Origin: Pseudomonadota bacterium
GTDB lineage: Bacteria; Pseudomonadota; Alphaproteobacteria; Rhizobiales; Rhizobiaceae
NCBI GenBank assembly: GCA_023428515.1
Contig: JAEYXI010000507.1
Span: 1-28,578, forward strand
Direction: 5' to 3'
DNA: 28,578 bases
Below are positions 24,977 through 28,578 of the stretch, piece by piece (the stretch's first letter is position 1; each line of letters starts with the position of its first letter). Under the pieces are notes generated by a model. It searched no databases. It had not been told where the DNA came from and saw nothing but the letters and a program-made list of their open reading frames with translations. Both the position numbers and the translations under genes were made by a program.

Positions 24977-26323
24977 ATGTTAGTTGCTGAACAGACACGA
25001 GCATCGTCGCTCTTTTCCAAGCTGGAAACGCGCACCGCCACGATCGGCATCGTCGGCATGGGCTATGTCGGACTTCCGCTTGCCTCCGCCGCCGCCCGGG
25101 CCGGCTTCAATGTCGTCGGTTTCGATGTCGACCGATCGAAGGTGGAGAAACTGAACGCCGGCAAGTCGTATATCGACGCGGTCAGCGACAAGGCGTTGCA
25201 ATCGCACATGGCCGAGAAGCGGTTCATGGCCACGTGCGATTTCGCTGTGTTCAAGGAATGCGACGTCATCGCGATCTGCGTTCCCACGCCGCTGACGAAG
25301 CAGCGCGAGCCTGACCTCTCTTTCGTGGAGAACACGACCGAGGCGATTGCGCGGTATCTTCGCAAGGAGCAACTGGTGGTCCTGGAGTCGACCACCTATC
25401 CGGGCACGACGGGCGAATTGATGAAGCCGATCCTGGAAAAGACCGGCCTTCGCTCAGGCCGCGACTTTTTCCTCGGCTATTCGCCGGAACGCGAGGACCC
25501 AGGCAGTGCCGGCTTCGAAACCGCGACGATACCGAAAGTCGTCGCCGGCGACGGCGCAATCGCCGCGAAGCTCGTCGCGCAGTTCTACGGCTCGATAGTC
25601 GAGACTGTCGTGCCCGTTTCGAGCATCAAGGTCGCCGAGGTGGTCAAGCTGACGGAAAACATCTTCCGGGCGGTCAACATAGCCTTGGTCAACGAACTCA
25701 AGGTGATCTACGACGCGATGGGCATCGACGTCTGGGAAGTCATCGAGGCGGCGAAGACCAAGCCTTTCGGCTACATGCCGTTCTATCCGGGTCCCGGGCT
25801 CGGCGGCCACTGTATTCCGATCGATCCCTTCTATCTGACCTGGAAGTCGCGCGAGTTCGAAGTGTCGACCCGCTTCATCGAGCTCGCCGGCGAAATCAAT
25901 GTGTCGATGCCGCATTACGTGCTCAACAAACTGACCGACGCGCTCGACAAGCGTCTGGGACTGCCGCTTAGCCAGGCGTCCATCCTGGTGGTCGGCGTCG
26001 CCTACAAGAAGAATGTCTCGGATGTGCGTGAGAGCCCTGCCCTCAAGCTGATCGAGCTTCTGGAGACCCGTGCCGCCGACATCGCTTATCACGATCCCCA
26101 CGTTGCCCGCATTCCAAGGACGCGAAAGCATCCGACCCTTGCCGGCAAGGATTGCATCCGGCTGTCACGGGATTCGATCGCGGCCTATGATGCGGTGGTG
26201 ATCGTGACGGACCACGACGACGTCGACTACGGCCTGCTCGCAAACCATTCCAGATTGATCATCGACACACGCAACGCGATGCAGCGCGCAAACATCGTCT
26301 GCGATCGGGTCGTGAAGGCCTAG
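24977..26323 (+). CDS. Nucleotide-sugar 6-dehydrogenase, WbpA/UDP-GlcNAc dehydrogenase type
   Basis: A 448-residue NAD-dependent four-electron dehydrogenase. GIVGMGYVGLPLA (24-36) is the dinucleotide site, CVPTPL and ESTTYPGTT follow, KLTENIFRAVNIALVNE is the middle-domain helix, and PGPGLGGHCIPIDP contains the catalytic Cys279. The PGPGLGGHCIPIDPFYLTWK form and YKKNVSDVRESPALKL are typical of the WbpA group acting on UDP-GlcNAc rather than of plain UDP-glucose dehydrogenases, though some members use UDP-Glc. GAGGAG precedes the ATG. It would supply the UDP-uronic acid used by the UXS-like enzyme. Its stop codon overlaps that of the convergent GH10 gene. Confidence 0.9.
   Translation: MLVAEQTRASSLFSKLETRTATIGIVGMGYVGLPLASAAARAGFNVVGFDVDRSKVEKLNAGKSYIDAVSDKALQSHMAEKRFMATCDFAVFKECDVIAICVPTPLTKQREPDLSFVENTTEAIARYLRKEQLVVLESTTYPGTTGELMKPILEKTGLRSGRDFFLGYSPEREDPGSAGFETATIPKVVAGDGAIAAKLVAQFYGSIVETVVPVSSIKVAEVVKLTENIFRAVNIALVNELKVIYDAMGIDVWEVIEAAKTKPFGYMPFYPGPGLGGHCIPIDPFYLTWKSREFEVSTRFIELAGEINVSMPHYVLNKLTDALDKRLGLPLSQASILVVGVAYKKNVSDVRESPALKLIELLETRAADIAYHDPHVARIPRTRKHPTLAGKDCIRLSRDSIAAYDAVVIVTDHDDVDYGLLANHSRLIIDTRNAMQRANIVCDRVVKA
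26320..26323. other. Shared CTAG: overlapping stop codons of convergent genes
   Basis: The palindrome CTAG gives TAG to the dehydrogenase (26321-26323, plus strand) and TAG to the GH10 gene (26322-26320, minus strand). No space for a terminator lies between the genes, so transcripts must run into each other's coding region. Confidence 0.9.
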
Positions 26324-27432
26324 GCCGTCCGGGCGGGCGCCGCCGACAGGGCGCGGACCACGGCATGGAAGGCCGGCTTCGGCTGGTTATTCGCGTCGAA
26401 CAAGGCCGGCCGGGCAGCGCCCGTGCCGGCCTTTCGCTTCTCGCTTGTGTAGCCTTGGACGACCCAGTTGTCGAAATCCGAGATTCCCCAGAAAACCAGG
26501 CGTTTGACCGCCTTATGGCTGAGGACCCCGGTCAGGAACTCCTCGTAATATTCCGCAACCAGGCGATCCCGTTCGGCTATGTCCTTGGGCAAGGTGGAAT
26601 CGTTCACGTCGAGTTCGGAGATGAAGACGTCGAGCCCTTGATCGGCGATGACGTCGATCATGTCGAGCGTAGCGCGGGGCGATGCACGGTAGACCGTCGA
26701 GAGATGCGACTGTATGCCCACGGCATGAATGGGGCTGCCCATCTTCTTCAAGTCGCGCAGCAAGGCGGCCATGTTGGCTTGCTTTGACCGACACCAATCC
26801 CTGTCGCATTCGAGATTGTATTCGTTGATCGACAAGCGCGCCCTCGGCGCCATCTCATGGGTGGTGCGAAGGCAAAAATCGATAAACTGCAGTCCGTATT
26901 TGCGGATCAGCGGTTCGTCGCGGTAACGCTGCTGCTCTTCCAGAATCTCATTGAAAACATCCCACGATTCCGCATCCGGATAGTGCTTGACGACGTCCCG
27001 TATGAAGCCGCCGTAGCTTTCCTTCACCGCATCGAAGTCGCCGCTTTCGGCCCAGCGGATGGGCTCTTCATGCCAGAACAATGTATGGCCATGAAAACCC
27101 ATCCGGTTTCTGACCGCGAAACCGTGGATCGCGTCGCAGGGAGCGAAATTGTAGGGCGAGTTCCGTTTCGGTCGCAGAAAGCGCGGCTTCAATTGCCATT
27201 GAGGCACGATCAGCCCGCAGTGATGGACCAGCAAACGTCGATAGGCGGGATCCTGGTTTCCGGTAAACGCGCTACCGATTTCGAGACCGCGCTCAGCGCC
27301 GAGCGCCTTGAGCGACGGAAAATTTCCGGAACCGGTCACTTCGCCGGAGACCTCTTCGAGCGGCGACCTTGACATGCATGCCGACAGGCCGAGCGCAGCG
27401 GTGCCCACGAGTACAGATCGTCGCGACTGCAT
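26320..27432 (-). CDS. GH10 (endo-beta-1,4-xylanase-like) lipoprotein
   Basis: A 370-residue GH10 enzyme. MQSRRSVLVG ... LSAC gives a lipobox with Cys19 and a twin-arginine pair, so it is a membrane-anchored, perhaps Tat-exported, lipoprotein. The acid/base is Glu162 in WDVFNEI and the nucleophile Glu273 in FISELDV; FHGHTLFWHEE, GIQSHL, FWGISDFDNW and RPALFDANNQPKPAF are all family landmarks. In the strand that usually reads EN-x-x-K (glycone-site residues), this protein has Gln78-Trp79 with Lys82 kept, which hints at changed specificity. It converges on the polysaccharide operon and may cut that polymer instead of plant xylan. The ribosome site is weak (GGGG about 12 nt before the ATG). Confidence 0.9.
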   Translation of the reverse strand: MQSRRSVLVGTAALGLSACMSRSPLEEVSGEVTGSGNFPSLKALGAERGLEIGSAFTGNQDPAYRRLLVHHCGLIVPQWQLKPRFLRPKRNSPYNFAPCDAIHGFAVRNRMGFHGHTLFWHEEPIRWAESGDFDAVKESYGGFIRDVVKHYPDAESWDVFNEILEEQQRYRDEPLIRKYGLQFIDFCLRTTHEMAPRARLSINEYNLECDRDWCRSKQANMAALLRDLKKMGSPIHAVGIQSHLSTVYRASPRATLDMIDVIADQGLDVFISELDVNDSTLPKDIAERDRLVAEYYEEFLTGVLSHKAVKRLVFWGISDFDNWVVQGYTSEKRKAGTGAARPALFDANNQPKPAFHAVVRALSAAPARTA

Positions 27433-28578
27433 CGGTCAGATTGCCCCAAGCTTGGCGCGGCATGCCGCCCCCCACCTATGGACAATATCTGTACACGCCG
27501 TGTCGCGTGGTCCGCAACGCCTGCTTTGGGATGCATATCGGCACCGTGGCCTTGGTGCCCAGTCCACCTTTGGTCATGTCGGTGGTTGCTGGCAGGTGTT
27601 ACCGGCTCAATCGGGGGGTGTGATCTACGGCACCGCGGGGGCTCAACCCCACACGCGCGACTGTAACCTTCCAGGCTGCGCTGGACCGACGCCAGCAGGA
27701 TATCGTTGGGATCGAGAGGCGTGCCGGCGAAACCTTCCATCTCCGGAAGGTGTTGCTGGAAAAGCGTCACCGGGACAATCTTTCTGGACAGGGCAACCAT
27801 CAACCGCTCGACAGCAGCGGTGGCCGCTGGGCGGTTCCAATAATACCGGATGCGATCCGACAGCGAATAGTGGCGAAGAACGCGCTGCTCGTCCGGCGTG
27901 CCGTGATAGTGGCCCTGCCAGTCCTTGGGATCGCTGGTCATCAGCTTCTCCATGGCCGCGTGGAGCGGGCGCTCGCCATAATCAGGCAGCAGGTCGGAGG
28001 CGATCAGGTCAAGTCCGTAGAGCGCCTCACGCAGGTCGAAAGTCAGTTGCGGACCGACCTTCAGGATGGCGAAGCCGTCCTCGACCAGCTCACGCAGCGC
28101 GACCGGCGTCTGGTAGTCGGTGGAATGCGCTTCGTAGACCAATCCTGGCGTCTCGTGGAGCAGGTCGGCGAGGTGCAGCGCCTTCGCCCGATCGTAGAAC
28201 AGGACGTTCTCGTTGCCGAACTCCACGCCGGGCTGCACTACGACAGCAATGACGCGCTCCAGCGCGTCCGACAGGCCGGCCTCCGCGAAGATTTCGCGGT
28301 GGACTTCCAGCGTGCGTCGGACGGATGCAAGGCTGGTGGGTTCGATCGCGTCGATGACATGGTCGGCTCCGCCAGGCGGCGGTACTTCCGTGCCGATCAC
28401 ATAGAGCGGCATGTCGCCGCCGCTCCTTGCAGCGACATCTTCGGCCCGCTTCGCCAGGCGCGCGGCGCGCCGTGCCGTCGTCTCGTCGTCGAGTGCAGCG
28501 GGTTCGCCGGCGCAGCCCATCGAGGCGTCGAGATGGATCTTGCGGAAGCCCGCCTCGACATAGGCCGCAACCATATCC
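27336..28578 (-). CDS. GatZ/KbaZ-type tagatose-1,6-bisphosphate aldolase subunit, partial, with stop lost (read-through tail)
   Basis: The 5' end lies beyond the right edge; about 100 N-terminal residues are missing. The visible part contains YVEAGFRKIHLDASMGCAGE, YVIGTEVPPPGG, VVQPGVEFGN, LVYEAHSTDYQT and ILKVGPQLTF, all characteristic of the non-catalytic or chaperone-like subunit of class II tagatose-bisphosphate aldolase. Homologues end shortly after a helix like LLASVQRSLEGYSRACG, which here ends at 27648. No stop follows; the frame runs another 103 codons through unassigned DNA and antisense to the GH10 start, to a stop at 27336. The true function, in galactitol/tagatose or related ketose metabolism, is inferred. 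The tail has no family similarity and marks a damaged or rearranged 3' end. Confidence 0.8.
   Translation of the reverse strand, partial: DMVAAYVEAGFRKIHLDASMGCAGEPAALDDETTARRAARLAKRAEDVAARSGGDMPLYVIGTEVPPPGGADHVIDAIEPTSLASVRRTLEVHREIFAEAGLSDALERVIAVVVQPGVEFGNENVLFYDRAKALHLADLLHETPGLVYEAHSTDYQTPVALRELVEDGFAILKVGPQLTFDLREALYGLDLIASDLLPDYGERPLHAAMEKLMTSDPKDWQGHYHGTPDEQRVLRHYSLSDRIRYYWNRPAATAAVERLMVALSRKIVPVTLFQQHLPEMEGFAGTPLDPNDILLASVQRSLEGYSRACGVEPPRCRRSHPPIEPVTPASNHRHDQRWTGHQGHGADMHPKAGVADHATRRVQILSIGGGRHAAPSLGQSDRCSRDDLYSWAPLRSACRHACQGRRSKRSPAK
27433..27647. other. Unassigned segment with palindromes; possible mobile-element scar
   Basis: About 215 bp without a recognisable gene between the GH10 start and the expected end of the GatZ-like gene. 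It contains the palindromes CCAAGCTTGG (27446-27455) and GCGGCATGCCGC (27457-27468), and a hairpin GGCACC (27540-27545) / GGTGCC (27554-27559). Short frames exist on both strands, but none is recognised. It must include the GH10 promoter, which I could not place. Its abrupt junction with the GatZ-like frame suggests inserted or recombined DNA. No transposase fragment or terminal repeats could be named. Confidence 0.45.

Noticed and set aside
27433..27647. Naming this segment as a specific insertion-sequence family
   Set aside because: It has the feel of mobile-element DNA, but no transposase piece, terminal repeats or target duplication could be identified by eye.

Overview
The window is GC-rich, densely coded chromosomal-type DNA. 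It reads as an alphaproteobacterium, probably Rhizobiales (Mesorhizobium/Aminobacter-like). The grounds are several ABC uptake operons, each with its own regulator, Tat-exported binding proteins, and a full CtrA-type motif (TTAA-N7-TTAA) in front of a polysaccharide operon. The taxonomy is inference; no rRNA or tRNA is present. No CRISPR array or intact insertion sequence was seen.

Region A (1-12944) looks like an amide/peptide uptake and hydrolysis island. On the left, a partial M28-like peptidase and an MHS-type symporter are transcribed leftward, divergent from a double-domain Lrp/AsnC regulator. An M20 (carboxypeptidase G2-like) peptidase is divergent from an IclR regulator. Then follows a rightward run: LivF ATPase, Tat-type Liv-like binding protein, C45 N-acyl hydrolase/acyltransferase, polysaccharide-deacetylase-fold amidohydrolase, LivH, LivM, LivG and a second M20 peptidase. 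A complete HAAT-type ABC importer is thus interleaved with three hydrolases of C-N bonds, which suggests uptake and stepwise deacylation of an N-acylated or peptidyl small molecule. The substrate cannot be read from the sequence.

Region B (12979-19204) is a leftward carbohydrate operon: Sec-exported sugar-binding protein, two CUT1 permeases, LacI regulator and a GH127 beta-L-arabinofuranosidase-like enzyme. Two identical 16-bp palindromes upstream of the binding-protein gene are likely LacI-family operators. No ATPase is encoded, so the importer probably borrows a shared one.

Region C (19205-27432) is the most unusual part. Behind a CtrA-type site, a consensus DnaA box and a 9-bp hairpin lie four co-oriented genes: a UDP-xylose-synthase-like SDR, a PgaC/BcsA-like membrane GT2 synthase, a 936-residue Tat-exported protein joining deacetylase-like domains to a DUF3131 domain, and a WbpA-type nucleotide-sugar dehydrogenase. 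A GH10 xylanase-like lipoprotein converges on them, sharing a CTAG stop overlap. The set is best explained as a synthase-dependent surface polysaccharide with a pentose (xylose or N-acetyl-xylosamine) component, perhaps under cell-cycle control. The polymer is inferred.

Region D (27433-28578) holds about 215 bp of unassigned DNA with several palindromes, then a GatZ/KbaZ-type tagatose-bisphosphate aldolase subunit running off the right edge. Its frame lacks a stop at the expected end and runs on for 103 residues into the unassigned DNA and the GH10 antisense strand. This marks a probable rearrangement junction.
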